Assembly: GCA_024138025.1 (NCBI GenBank)
Contig: JAMXBD010000717.1
Coordinates: forward strand, 1-64,000
DNA: 64,000 bases
DNA from: Combretum micranthum
Lineage: Eukaryota; Streptophyta; Magnoliopsida; Myrtales; Combretaceae
Direction: 5' to 3'
Below are positions 44,982 through 58,759 of the stretch, one piece after another. Every line of letters starts with the position of its first letter. The first letter of the stretch is position 1. The position numbers were made by a program, and so were the translations under genes. The notes beneath the pieces were generated by a model. It had not been told where the DNA came from and searched no databases. It saw nothing but the letters and a program-made list of their open reading frames with translations.

Positions 44982-47900
44982 CATGCGACATGAATTCATC
45001 TTTCCAAAAAAAATATAAAATTGAAAAGAAAATAAAAGGAAGATTCCCAATCGGCAATAATTGAGGGACACTATAGTGGGCTCAAACTCTATTAAATTCT
45101 AAGGGATCTGTTCATAAATAATGAGAAAAATTGAAACAATAATTATCCTCATTCTTTTTATTATCAAATGTAAATATTTTCTCAGCAAAAGAAAAAAAAC
45201 AAGTAAATATTTTCAATCCGAAAAAAAATAAAAGACATAAATAATTATTGCCATTCCATCGAGTCTTTGTTTATTATCGTAACTCCTCACTTCAGTATCC
45301 CTATTCCAATCCTGTTCTAATGCGAACACCCCCTCAGGCTCGGTAACCCAAGAATTTCACAAGATGTATAGTGCATGTATGAACATCCTCTTATTAAATT
45401 GAAGGGATCATATCATTTTAATAATCTCTATAGGCATATGCTTACAAAAGATTAAAAAAAAAAAAAAGATCAGGCATCAACGTGAATAGGGCAACCTGTT
45501 CATGGTTGGATTAAATCATTTGTTTAAAATTGGATTGACATAATATTTGCTACGTTAACTTAGATATTTTTTAATTTTCTTAAACCCAATCTCCATTTAG
45601 GATCTCCAACCACCATAAGAAGCGACCCATAAGTCGAGTCCGAAGAGATAACGATATTTCTTAACCAGGAAAGTTAGAGTAGATCGCAAACCCAGACATA
45701 CGAATAAAGTTATTAGAATATATATTTCATATGAAATTAAATTAATCTTGTATTTCATATCTGAATTTTAACTAATTTTCAATCCACTACCTAAATTTAA
45801 GATTGTTAATTTTAATTAATAATTAAGCTTTTCTAGGTTAAGAACACTCTCTATATTAAATCTATCAAAAAACTGTCCTTCAATTGGCTTCGCTATGATC
45901 ATATATGGATTAATTTGTGTCCTGATCATATATAATCCACAGAAGACACCTGCGAAACCAAAAAAACGATATCTCACAAGATTCGTTAACATAGATGATA
46001 GTCTACAATTTAAAAAGAAAAAAGAAAAAAGAAAAACAGATATCCTAAACAGAATTCTTTTATTAAAATAATTATTTTGATATGCAGTAGTTTATAATTA
46101 AGAAAAAAAAAACGTGTTAGATAATTAAATTAGATAGAGTTAACAGTGTAAATAACCTTAAAATGTTTAATTGGATATTGAATTGCTGATCTAAAATAAT
46201 ATGCAATTAATTAAAATTTCAGCTAAATATTAAATATCAAATACAATATTGTGTATATTTATTTTCATGATATAATTTAAAGCATCATTAAGGCTTATCC
46301 ATATGCTTCTGAAAACGCTTTTCTTTTCTTTTTTTTTTTTTTGCCATCGAAAACGCTTGTTGATAGGAAAAGAAAAGAAAGCTTATATGTACAGTATGCG
46401 ATTTGTTTTGACTAACATGTTAATTAATATCCTACCAATCCGTCTTGTGTCCCAACCGACAGATTTCTTGGCCTTTTCAACTCAAATGGGCCTAAATACT
46501 AATTTAGACAACCCGGCTATTAAGATTATAAAACGAGGCTGGATGCTAATTTAGATCCCATTTGACTAAATAAATTAAAAATGGGCTAGAAATTAACTAA
46601 TATGGACTTAGCTATTTCTTTGGGGGTACAATAGCTTGATTTCAATCAATTTGACTTTAATTCAACTCAAATGGACCTAAACTATTCAATTGGGCTTTCT
46701 TTAGAGCTTTAGGACCTCAAAATCATAATAATTATTAAATTATGTTTTATGATCTTAGATTTCCAAATATAAATTCAATAACCCATAACTACTCTAATGG
46801 GGCCTAATTTATATTATTTAACACTATCAAAATTATACCTTATTTGATAAATTGATTTATCATTATAAACGCCAAATTTATTACTACCTATTGTTACAAA
46901 TTCAATTTGATAATGGTGAAAAGTAGTAGACATGGATAGAAGTAGATGGAAATGAAGGGAAATATTTATGTTGTATATGTCTGGTATGATAAATAAGTGT
47001 GGAAAACGGTGGAATCAAGTTGAAAAAGAAGATAAATATTTTCATTCTTGACCCATAAAATGTTCCATTCAAAATTGGAGAAACCAGAAAAAACATTTCC
47101 ACCCTTTTCTTTTTATCAGTTTCTGCTGTTTATCCACAAAGTTGCCAAACACTGTATAATATCAATGAAAATGTATATTTTACAAGTTTTATTAGTTGGG
47201 TTAATTAGGAGTATGTTTTGTTAATTATTGGATGATGTTATTTATAGGAAATAAATTCTAAAGTTACTAATAGTCATAAGCAAACTTAATTATAGTAACT
47301 TAAAAATAACATTCCAACAAACTATAATGTGGATACACTGTGTGAATTCAAATAATGTATGTAAAGTTCTTTTTTTTTTTCCCCTCTTTTGCCAAAATAT
47401 ATACGTAAAGTTAAAACATATAGTTAAAAGCCACTTTTCCCAAAACTAAAGTTAGCATCAATTAAATCTTGACACAAGTATATGCTTACAAGCTCTATTC
47501 GATTAAGTGCGAAGGGAATAAAATATCATATCGTACTTCAAACAAAGTCCTCAATCTTTTCATTAACATGTATATTAATCAAGTAATCCGTAAATCTTAT
47601 TAATCTCATAATCTCTCACTTTATCTCTCTGTTCTCACTATGGGAAATCTTCCCAATGGCTTTCCTTCTCCAATGAGACACCATCATTCTGACCAACATT
47701 ATACAGTATGGGATTGAGATTGATTTTTACATAATTATGGTTTTGATATTGTAATTAGCTTACTTACACTTCCTTAGATTCCGTATATTCAACTCCATTT
47801 CAATTTCGTAAAGTTTCAGTCAAAATTCTAGTATCGCTAAATTGTCAAGGATTGTTTGGTCTCCTAATGGTTGTTCAAGTTCGAGCTAGTAAACTTATGT

Positions 47901-50350
47901 GGACAGTAAAACAAAATTGGAAAGTTACACTAAGTTGAAGAAATTTGAATACACCGCTTTTTTTTTTTTTTTTGGAATTTCCAAAAATTGGTATAAATTA
48001 ACGACAAATTACCAAAAAGGGCAAATGTCCAAATATATGGAAAATTTATTGGAGATGTGTAAAAATATAGAGAAGCTAAAATAAAAAGAAAATAATTTTT
48101 GAAGTCGGTATTAAAACTTTATAAACATCCCTCCTCTTCTTTTAAATACTCCACAAATCAATTCAAACTCCAAAAACTCAACACCTGCATAACAAATCTG
48201 AAGATTCTGTGGACTCATAACACAAAAATAGGAAATATCTTATGTCGAATCTAGAGATTGAAACGGTGTCGCTTTAAGAAAACAAATTTAAAAACATAAC
48301 CCAATACAATTAGAACGAAAAGTATTTGCATATGAAATTTTGATATTGAAACAAATAATACATATAACAACAATGATTCGAATACTAGTTAATCCACATA
48401 TTATAAAACCTAATAAGTAGATACAGCAAACAACAATCACAGACCGAAGCTTGAAAATCTAAGTCTTAATTATAAAGAAAACAAGACTTACTTCCCAAAC
48501 TAATTTTGGTTTCTCCAATATTTACTTTTTAAAATTCCAGCTGAAGCTAATTGGGGATCATGGATATGGCTAATGCTGCAAATGAGTAGAATTGCTCTTA
48601 AACGACTTGAATTTAACTCATCCCTAATTTGCTTTGACTTGAACTCAATAATTCAATTAGTAAATGAAACAAGTTTAAGTTTAAAATGAATCTTATTTAT
48701 CTAAATGAGCTGAGTTTGAACTCATGTCTAAACTCACAAACTGATTCATTTAAGCTTGGGAGCAAGCTTCATAAAGTTAGTAAGTAAGCTTATTTTTACC
48801 CATGAGTAAGCTTATGAGTTTTACATTATATACGTGACTAAACCAACAAGTTATACACACACATATGTGACATAAATTTTATTCATTACTCATTCATATA
48901 TATATATATATATATTAGTTTTTATATAATCTTTTATATTTAACACAAGTCAAGGTACTTGAAATCTATCTAAGCACAATTTAAAGCTAGCTAGATGAGT
49001 TTAAATTTAAAATAAAATTTATTTATCTAAACGAACCAATCTCAAGTTTGAATTTTAGACTAAAAAAAAAATTTACTAATTTTAAAATCGATAAATTTTT
49101 AAATGAATTAAATTCAAGTTTTTAAAAACTCAAATTGATTCAACTCATTTATAGTCATAGATTATTCAATTAAATTTTATCAACCAATCAACGAGAGGTT
49201 AATTTAACGATGAACTGACTCAGTTGACCAATCTCAAGACGGTTATTAAGTTTTTGTAAACCAAATTAGTATCATAAATAGACTCGACCAAAGCCGACTT
49301 AACAGTTGCAGGGTTTCCGCGCAATTTTATACATGTAATATACCAACCATGGTTATGTATGGTCTGAGAAAAGTGGAAAATGAAACCTTGGAATCTGGGT
49401 AAAAACTAAATTTAAAAAAATGTCAGAGATCATTAAATGCCTCTTACCAACTTCTCATAGACTTTAAATTTCAACTTGCACGGACCGGATGTGGGCTTGA
49501 GTCTTTAATGCCACCCTATTTATTTTTACTTGCACGGAAGGCTTTTCAAAGGGAAATTTTTTCGTATGGAGAATATATCTAAATGGCAGATAGTGGTAAG
49601 CACATAGGTGGAGAGTGCGTGAAAATAACATGTATGGTATTTTATCTGTATTATATTAGTATTTTAATTTATTTATATTATTTTTATACCAATCCTCTAA
49701 GATTATCGATTTTTTATCGTTATTAATTTTTTAATAAATATCTATATAAAAATAATAAAACAAGCAAACCCGAAATAAACATAGATGGTAACAGCAGGGC
49801 AGGTCTATGTGTCAGAGTGGTAGATAAGGAACAGTGAGGAAGAGGGAAAAAAAAAGGGCGAAGAAAGGCAGATGAGTACAAAAAAAAGGAAAAAGAAAGA
49901 GAAGAAAGGCTGTTTGATTTCGCGGAGACGTTAGAAAAGTAGATGGGAGGAGAGAGAAAAAAGGTGAGAGAGACGAGACGAATAAATGACGGGGAGAGAG
50001 CCGGGCAAAAGTAAGGGGGGGAGTTAATTTTCGGCAGATGGATGGTGCGAGGAGAGACAAAAGTGAGATACCAAGAGGTTACATTAATTTAATGTGTGAG
50101 AGGGAGATTCAAATTATTTAGTTTAATGGAATGAAATGGGTTTTTTTTATTTATAAAAATTTTATATAAATAGATAAGAAATTTTTATTTTTTAATGAAA
50201 AAATGACTATTTTTAACTAAAAAATATATTTTATTCGAAAATATCTCTAACTATAAAATAATAAAATATTATTTTTTTAACCTTATTATATTCGAATGGA
50301 CGAAAATGTATATTGATAATGTGGGAAAAATAGGAAAGCAGATAGGACTA
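44982..50350. repeat. Segmental duplication unit 2, sub-block a'
   Basis: The partner of 32286-35830. The two are colinear to about 47490, interrupted by an extra 1.5 kb (47505-49000), then colinear again (49240-49620 with 34950-35300; 49775-49925 with 35300-35470), with a 140-base insertion at 49630-49770. The left edge at 44982 is sharp against the gypsy remnant. The GA-rich stretch 49800-50060 gives a minus-strand frame of 82 codons that is simple sequence and not a gene. Confidence 0.85.
47505..49000. other. Extra segment present only in unit 2
   Basis: Unit 1 lacks this stretch. 48560-48960 is built of GAACTCA/TTGAGTTC/AAGCTT words, like the hAT-like element at 19548-19975, with (TA)n at 48895-48914. 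47505-48540 has no recognised content. It may be an insertion in unit 2 or a deletion in unit 1. Confidence 0.45.
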
Positions 50351-50884
50351 GGGGTGGGCACGGATCGGTTTGGTTCGGTTTTTCCTAAAACCAAACCAAA
50401 CCATAATTTACGGTTTGGTTCGGTTTGGATTACGGTTTAAATCAAAATTCTAACTAAAAATCTTCATTGTGCTAGTTTTTTTATATTTGTATAGATTCTT
50501 AAATATTTATATTATTTTACAAAGTTGATATTATAAACCGATAAAATATTTATAAATTCACATACTTTTAATCATAGTTCTCTATAAAATCAATTATCCA
50601 CTAATAAAATAAGTCACTTTTTATCTTAAATTTTCAATACATAGTAAGTTATAATTTATGACCATCATGTCAATTATTACTAATAATTTAGCTAAAATAA
50701 AAAATCATCTATCAACAAAATTCATCAATGAATAAAATGACCAGTTGACAAAATATATTAAACAATTAATACATAATGAAAGTTTATAACTAAATAAATA
50801 AATTTCATACTTTACAAAGTTAAAAGCTATTTAACTTTCATGAGCTTAAAAAATGACCAGTTGACCAGTCGTAGATGTATACAT
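50349..50884. mobile_element. hAT-like element, left end only
   Basis: It starts TAGGGGTGGGCACGGATCGG and continues with GGTTTGGTTCGG words, a typical plant hAT terminus. It interrupts a point where unit 1 continues uninterrupted (AGCAGATAAGACGG at 35817-35830). The matching right terminus and 8-bp duplication were not found, so it is truncated or decayed. Confidence 0.5.
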
Positions 50885-52175
50885 TTTCAGGAGAAAGGAA
50901 TAGAGTTCCTCAATTTCTTTGAGGAAAAGAAAAAGAAAACTGAGGCCTGAGGGATTCAAATGCTACTTATTTAATTTTTTCCTTTAAATGTCCTGTAGTT
51001 CAATTCCGATCAGATTGTAATTTGAATGCCTCAGGCTAAACAACTCAAGAACTTCATAAGATGTGTAGTGTATGTATAAACATCCTTTCATTAAATCCAA
51101 GGGATTATATTGACGAGCTAAAGGAGAACGTATTTCTTAGCCAAGAAACCTGGAGTAGAACACAAACCGGATATATACAAATAAAGTCATCAAAATATAT
51201 ATTTCATATAAAATTAAAAGAATCTTGTATTTTGTATCTGAATTTTAATTAATATTTCAATCAACTACCTAAATTTAAGCTTTTCAATTTTAATATATAA
51301 TTAAACTTTTTTAAGTCAATAACACTATCTATATTAATTCTGTCAAAAATCGACATCTCACAAGATTCGGTTAATATTGATGGTAATTAAAAAAATAGAA
51401 AACGGATATCATAAGTGGAATTCTTTTATTAAAGTAATTAATCAAAAGAAAAATAAACTGTTAGATAATTAAATAACACAGAGTTAAATATAAGCAAGGT
51501 AAATAAGCATGAAAAGTTTAGTTAAATATTAAATTTGTTAATCTAAAATAATAGATAATTATTTAAAAATTCAAACAAATATTTAATATCATATACAATA
51601 TTGTGCCTTGGGCAAAAAAGAAAAAATAACAATATTGTATCAGTATATTTTCATGATATAATTTATAGCATCATTTAAGGATAAAAACACAAGCTTATCC
51701 ATATGTTTTCGAAAAAGCTTGTTGATAGGAAACGAAGGGGAAGCTTTTCCATTAGTCAATGATCATGCTCATGCTCCATTCCTTTTTTTTTTTTTTTTTT
51801 TTAAGGTAAAGTATACGATCTGTTTTGACTAACATGTAGATCTATTTGATTCATCATATTTTCGTTACTCTGATGTCATATTTTTATTTTTTAAATAAAT
51901 ATTATTAAAAAATAAATAATCATAAAAAATTAATATTTTTACTTATAAATAAATTAAATAAATATAAAAAATTATATATTAGATAAGATAAAAATCCACG
52001 AATCTACCACTTGGCTTCGAGTCCGTATTTGCGTCCCGACGGGTTTCTTGGCGTGTTGTCCTATCGATGACGTCAGGTACGGTTTTATTCAGGTAGAGAT
52101 ACGCTTTTTGATCAACGTCGTGCATCGACGTCATTGATCACTACGAAGTAGGAGCCCAATGAACCTTCGAAGAAA
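50885..52175. repeat. Segmental duplication unit 2, sub-block b'
   Basis: Matches 36690-37440 (sub-block b) over its second half and the start of sub-block a (32194-33700) over its first half: GAGTTCCTCAATTTCTTT, TGTAGTGTATGTAT, and GACTAACATGT. It holds the complete form of the older repeat, of which b retains only part. Confidence 0.8.
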
Positions 52176-53507
52176 ACTGAAAAGTGCCGCGAGTAGCCTT
52201 TTTCCATAGATGTAGAATTTTTTTTATTTTTTTTAATAATTTATTTATCAAAAAAATATATAAATAAAAAGTTCATAATTTTTATAAAAAATCAAATATA
52301 AATAAAATATAAAAATATATTTATACATATCATATTTTGAGACATGCACACGAAAATACAACCATCTAAACAGAACTTAAACAATCCATTCATTCGCTTC
52401 CATAATTATTACAAGCCCAAGAAATCGGAGATTAAGATGTGAACTCTTCCTTTACGTGGACACACTTCCTAATTCATTCTAAATAAAACGGAGAAAAATA
52501 GTTTGCATGAGATGTATTAAAGAATACATATATTTTTCATAAATTTATTATTATATAAAAAGTTAAACAGCCCATATTGTTCCATTTTTTCTAAAATACG
52601 GAATTTAATAATCTAAATATTAAGATGTTAAAAAGAAGATGCATCTAAGATCATCCAATTCTCTACTTATTATTTAAATTAAACAACAACAGAAAAAAGG
52701 GGGAAATAAAGAGGAGTGGTTTAATTTGACTATTTTTTCAAACCTAACCAAACATTAATGTTAATAATTTATATTTTGTATTTTAGTGTATGTATTTTTG
52801 CTTTGCATTGCATTCTAGCATCTATATTGAAATTAAATTTGTATTTTTAATTGATGTATTATTATAAAAATTAAAAGAATATTATCTATGCTTGGTGTAC
52901 TTAATCGTACATTACTTTACATTTAATATCCGATTTTTAATAAAATTTATATTTTTTGGAAAATTCTCAACAAAAGTAATATAACATGTGTTAAAAGACT
53001 AAATTCAAACACTCAAATTGAAAAATTCAAAAACTAAAACGTAATCAAAACTCAAGTATATACACTAAAATGCAAAAGAAATAAAAAAAAAAATAGTGTA
53101 ATTAATCAATAAAAAAGTATATACACTATTGAAAAAAAGATTCATTGGTACTAATAAGTCATGTGTTCAAATAAGTAGTGTAGAAGAACTAATATAATTA
53201 TGAGTTATTTGGCTTATTGTTTATTGAGTCAAAGCGAAAGTCATTAATCTAGTCATTTCGGTATAAATAATTAGCACAATAACTAAAACTAGTCCCTAAA
53301 TTCCAATTGCCAATATTCAATTGTATCCATTTTAGGTATTAGATACCACATTTTGTTAAGAGTAATTTAGTTTTAAAACTTTATAAATTAAAAAAAAAAG
53401 TGAATTAATTGAATCTAATTATCATGTTTCCTAACAATAGACACTTATGTTGCTTTGAGAGCTAGCAAACTATTTCCCATGGACAAACTTGCTAGTCATT
53501 TATAATG
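52176..53507. other. AT-rich intergenic DNA, nothing recognised
   Basis: 52200-52395 weakly resembles the Tourist-like MITEs at 56180 and 59960, with a right end of AAACAGAAC, and is too diverged to call. No gene is seen. Confidence 0.5.
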
Positions 53508-54768
53508 GGTTAATATCATAAATGGTATTGCAGTTTCATAAAATGTGCAATTAACTATTCGGTATTTTTGAGAGATTGATTGATTTAATGCATAATTGGA
53601 ATTTCCATGATCACAAACACTACTTAAGTTAACTAATATTAGCTCCAATCATCCAATGTGGCAAAATCAACGTATTAGATGTAACATGCGACGTGGTGAA
53701 TTTTAAAAAAGAAGCTCTTGACTTCTAACCATTTAATATGTAAAAATGAAAATTGAAACTGTAGAATCATAAAGAAAGTAAGGAAAACAAGCCTAAAATA
53801 ACTTCAATTAATTATTGAAGTACGACTCAAAGTTGAAGTAGATCAATCAAAGCTAAAAGTCCTGGGAAAGTGATGTTGAGTTGAAACCCAAAATTCTATA
53901 GAGTTTAAATTCTAACATTTGCCTTTGGGCAAACCCTAACATAAATAACCTTAAAGAAATCGGAAGTAAAGGGAAACCACAATACTTAAACACAACTAAC
54001 TTTGCAAAAGAAGCACCTAAGACAAATTTGAATAGAAACATGCAAAAGTAGTAGCTACCATATTGCCAAATGTTAATTTTGAAGATGCAGAATTTTATCC
54101 CACCAAAGCATACTAACGACAGCATCCAAGCAACATAGTTTAATAAACGTAGCACAGCAGCAAGTTGTAGTGGGTTAAGCATGATAGATGCAAGTTTAAG
54201 CACTAGTAATAGCTCCAATTTGATGTAAACTAACCAAACACAAGGATGCTATACTAAGATCCACGTCAAACCTGACTTCTATGTTATATCTACTATAGAC
54301 CAGAGCTATAACATGATAAAAATATATTTATTTAACTTCTCGAGTTTTTCATCTCACATTTGAGGGTTAGGGTTTCAAATATGTTTTCTTAATTTCTAGG
54401 GTTTTGATATTGATCTCACAGTATTAAATAGGACATGGTTTTGAAATTAATGAATCTGATTGAGCTTTTTCATCTTATTTGGTCTAGAGTTAACTCAAGT
54501 AGCTTGTTAAAATAGTGTCTAGTCAAAATTTTCATTATTTTATTAGAATTTTAGGTTAATTAAGGAATTAAAAAATAGGTCTAAAAAATGATATTTTAAT
54601 CCTAAAAGGCATGTGTTACGCTCATATTCTTAAATAGAGTTGATGCCATTAGTTTAGGTAGTTTTGTGACGACAAAAACTTCAATTGGATATTAAACTAA
54701 TCTTTGAAAAATTTAAATAGTTAATTGCACATTTTTGAATAGTTTAGATATTAGTTGTAACATTAACC
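53508..54768. mobile_element. TIR element, 1.26 kb, no transposase
   Basis: The left end GGTTAATATCATAAATGGTA and the complemented right end GGTTAATGTTACAACTAATA are inverted repeats. Similarity extends about 100 bases, including AATGTGCAATTAACTATT in both arms. The ends resemble the foldback MITEs at 10711 and 17850, so this may be a larger family member. The centre (53600-54680) is unique here. The minus-strand frame 53853-54218 (121 codons, hydrophobic and Leu/Phe-rich) is unrecognised. No clear target duplication was found. Confidence 0.55.
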
Positions 54769-56176
54769 TTTTTATCAGTGCATACATGCTTGATACGCAA
54801 GTTGATAACTAAATAAACTAAAAAAAAAAGGCATTAAGGGTTTGATTTTATCTTTTAAGAAGGCAAAATCACGACTCCATTCAATCCCATTAATCATTAC
54901 TATTGCAATTAGTTTTTCCTTACCTCAGATATTTATTATTCATACTTATTATTGATGATATTTTGGAAAATACCATGTTAATTCCATTCCATAATGTATT
55001 CAAATAAAGGAGTGGATTTATCATTCTAATACTCATTCCATTCTACCCATTCCAATTAATTTCTACGTATCAAATGTGGCATTAGTATCCCAAAACATAG
55101 GATTGTAACCAAGATGAGATTGAGATGGGTTTTCAAAAACCTAAACACACACTAATACCATATAAGGTTCCTTAAAACTCATTTTTAAATCTTACAAAGT
55201 TTTAAAACCAAACCCAATACCCATCTCAAAATCTTATAGAAAAAACAGGGCTAGGCATTGTAACTTGACCTACTCGTCAATAAAAGAGAATTAATGATTG
55301 TGGTAAAGGTACCTCTAAGAGAAGAAAAGGTGATGAATAATCATTTCCTAAGAGTGACTTAGAGCAAGACAAATAATAAATTATAGTTGATTAAGGTTCT
55401 TTTTTTAAATAGATAAATAATTGATTATTAATTATTTTTTATTAGACATTGTATTTACTATAAGCATTGATATCATATTATCTTATTACTTTATACTGGA
55501 TTTGGATTTCCATCTTGACCTAAAACCCCGTAGATCATTATTGGTCAAGAAGGTTTGGTACATTATAATGGTCCATCCAGTTATATCCTTACTTAATCAA
55601 TTTTAAATTATTTTGTATTCTTTCTGTTGCTTGAGAATTCTTGTGGAAAGGTACAAATGTTCTTCTCTTTCCGTTTTTTTCCCCTACTCTCCAACCCTCT
55701 CTCTCTTAGGATTAAGTGGCCTTCTTTTAGTATTTTTTTCTATAAAACACAATGAAAGAATAAGTATTGCAAGATCTCTCAATCTTTTGTGTTTTCTCTT
55801 GTATTTATGCGTAATTTAAATTGATTTGTTCAAAGAGTGATTAGGGTTTCTCTTGTTTGTGAGAACCTACTTTGATCTGACAATCAACATTTGAAATCCA
55901 ACCTTAACTTTCTTCTTTTATTATTTCTTATTAGATTTGCTATTGTAAAGTATTTATATCATGGTGATGTCGGTCATTTGAAGGGAGTGATTTTCAATAA
56001 AAGAAGATAAGGAGAATATAAAAAAATCTCTACTGTTAAGAATTAATAAAGTTTATTTTATTTGAATTCCCCTTTCATTTGTATACTTGATGATGATACA
56101 TCATCGGAAGTAGTTATTATGTGTGATTTTCCCGTTCATTACAGTTTCTGAATATTTGTTATAGACTAATTTATAT
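54769..56176. other. AT-rich intergenic DNA, nothing recognised
   Basis: Frames at 55421-55606 and 55613-55819 have no recognisable domain. 54995-55085 is a patch of ATTCCATTC words, possibly a decayed MITE. Confidence 0.5.
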
Positions 56177-56179
56177 AAT

Positions 56180-56410
56180 GGGTCTGTTTGTTTTGGCTTT
56201 TTTTCGACAAATACAGATACTTTTTCAAACTTTTTTCTAACAAATTATTTATCAAGAAATAGATATAGATAAAAAAAAGTTGACAGTTCTCATCAAAAGA
56301 TCAAATAGAATAAATATAGATAAAATTTAGATGCAAATCGGATATATTTACACATATTATTTTAAAAAAAATACAGATATAGATGAAAAACAGACAATCC
56401 AAACAGACCC
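56180..56410. mobile_element. Tourist-like (PIF/Harbinger) MITE, copy 1
   Basis: 231 bp with ends GGGTCTGTTTGTTTTGGCT and, complemented, GGGTCTGTTTGGATTGTCT. The 3-bp AAT flanks both sides. The GGG..TGTTTG start and 3-bp duplication fit PIF/Harbinger Tourist MITEs, although AAT is not the usual TWA. It matches 59960-60197 along its whole length. Confidence 0.75.
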
Positions 56411-56413
56411 AAT

Positions 56414-58759
56414 ATCTTTTAACTATTTACAATATTGACATTGCTCAAGTGATCATACAAAAGTTACACTACTCTTTTATTCTTTTTTCTTACTTTTGAC
56501 TGACATATTACAAAATTACATATATTGTTTGTATAAACTTACCCTATTCGTGCAATTTAAAGCCTTAACCATTGCAAATTTCTAATATTTTTTAATACTC
56601 TTAATTTCATTGTAATTATAAGACTCTTGTTGTTTCTTTTATCTGATTAACTAATCAAAGATTAATTGCAAATTGCTATTATATTATAATATTTACCCTA
56701 ATGTGTAATACAACATAAACTCCAATAAATTTCTTACAACCTCATTATCGAATTCTCAATTTACAACCATAGCAAAACCACAAACCAGCTCCCAATATTT
56801 CGCGGTTGCTCGATATTCACCCACTCAAATCTTATTCATTTCCCGAAAATTGAAGGGTGTTAAAAAAAAAAAAAAAGGAATGGCTGCGCGAAGTCGATTT
56901 TAAACCAGTCAATCTACTAGTTTTCAGAATAAAAAAAAAAAAAAAATCATAATCCTGACCTTTCATATACGGGCAAAATTCGATATTGCATTTGTTAAAA
57001 CTGACTTAGATTTTATTCAGTGAATTCAAAAACTTGATATGTCATACATCTAAATCAGTTTGGTGATTGATCGGGAAAGTTCTAGTCGATATTGTTTGAC
57101 TTCCAATGAACAATGAATTGGATCTCTATGTGTACTTTTTTCCTAACTTACTTTTTATGGATATTTATTTATTTTCCATATGTTTTCATCTCTTTTTTTT
57201 TTCCTTTTTCATAGCCCATGTAACCGACCTTCTTGGCTTCTTGTTTATTTTTTTTATGATAAGTGCCAAGAAAAATTGGAGCCCAGGCAGTTGCAACTGT
57301 GTAAATGATTCTAGGGAAAGTTCCATTTTAAAATGGTTATTCGATGTACTTAAAGTATCCACAGCCCTGAGGATTTTTCTAAGATCTCTAGGATGTTAAA
57401 TCATTATTATAAAAACCTCTCTTTTTTTAAAGATTTCATAACTTTATTTTTAAAATTCTTCACTAAAAGTGATTAATAATTTTTTATAATTTTATAAGTT
57501 TCATGTAAAAAAAATTATATACGGCATACTTTAAAAATATGAAAAAGGTAATCAGCTTGTAGAGGAGCAGTCCTTGAAAAAGGATCGCAAATTTCCTTAA
57601 GCACCGGTCCCATCTGATAACGACCTCACCTTTGGTCCTTCTTTCTTGGAATTGATGCCAAAGAACAAGAGCTTGGATGCTTTGCGATTATTTTTATTGA
57701 AGTTGCTAGATACAAGAATTTAGATTAAGTAATTTTATATAATTAATAAAATATTATTTTGGATATAATAATCAATATGAGAGTTGTTTAATTAAATAGC
57801 TTAAAAAGTAAATTTTTTAATTCATTTTAAGTAAAAAAATTATTAATAATTTATTAAAAAATGCTAGAAAATTCTTTTGAAATAATTTATTAATGTATAA
57901 AGTTGCTTAATAATAAAAAATTATTTAAATTATTAATGTGATATCTTAATTAATTCTTTAAAAAATCACTATTAAAGATGCACTTAGCGAGACTTTTGCG
58001 TAGTAAGGATGTGCACAAAGCACAATGTATGTACAGTGAAATCATATCTATAGCATTTGGTAGAATTCAATGCCTTTGTCTTTTTTTTTTTTTTAAGGGC
58101 AAACCATTTCAATAAACACCCGTCCCTAACTTTACCCTGCTGCAGCAATTGAATAATTCCGCCAACACTTTCATATTGACATATTTAAAAATACAAATTC
58201 ATACAGATATAATATATATATATATATATTTTCTGTTCGTACAACACATGACCAGCACACTAAAAAATAAAAATACTTTCATGGCAAATATAAATAGTTC
58301 TATAGAATAATGAAAAAGACAAAACTTGCTTAAGATAGTAGGGGTGCGAAAAAAGCAAATAAAATTAAAAATCAAACTGCAATCAGAAAATTAATATGAA
58401 ATAAATATGATTAACTTGTTCATTGGTTTCTATTTAAGATTATGGTCTTTGGTTTTGGTTTCAATTTATAATCATAAAAAACCGACGGTTAACGATTAAT
58501 TATTATAATAATTATAATATATTATATATATAATTTATATATGTTAATCCTGTCCTATGTTGAATGAAAATCTGCTGTTTTAGGAATGCTGTCTTTATCT
58601 TATACCAATCCACAAATAATTATCATGTATATATAAAATAATAAAAATCATTTATTATATTTTTATTTAAAATTTATTTAATACGTATTAATTATCTATT
58701 TGTGAATATAAAACGAGATACTACTGTATAGATCAGAGACGGCAGATATTTTTCTTATT
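56414..58759. other. AT-rich intergenic DNA with one possible coding relic
   Basis: At 57562-57723 a frame reads APVPSDNDLTFGPSFLELMP and continues with codon-like sequence, but has a stop at 57598-57600 and no recognised family. A frame at 57106-57399 is mostly Phe-rich simple sequence. (TA)n lies at about 58211-58229. Near 58339 TAGGGGTGCGAAAAA looks like a lone hAT end. Nothing else is seen. Confidence 0.4.

Noticed and set aside
49812..50060. 82-codon minus-strand frame with a hydrophobic Leu/Phe-rich tail
   Set aside because: It is GA/CT-rich simple sequence in the segmental duplication. The paralogous stretches at 35350 and 59300 do not preserve it.
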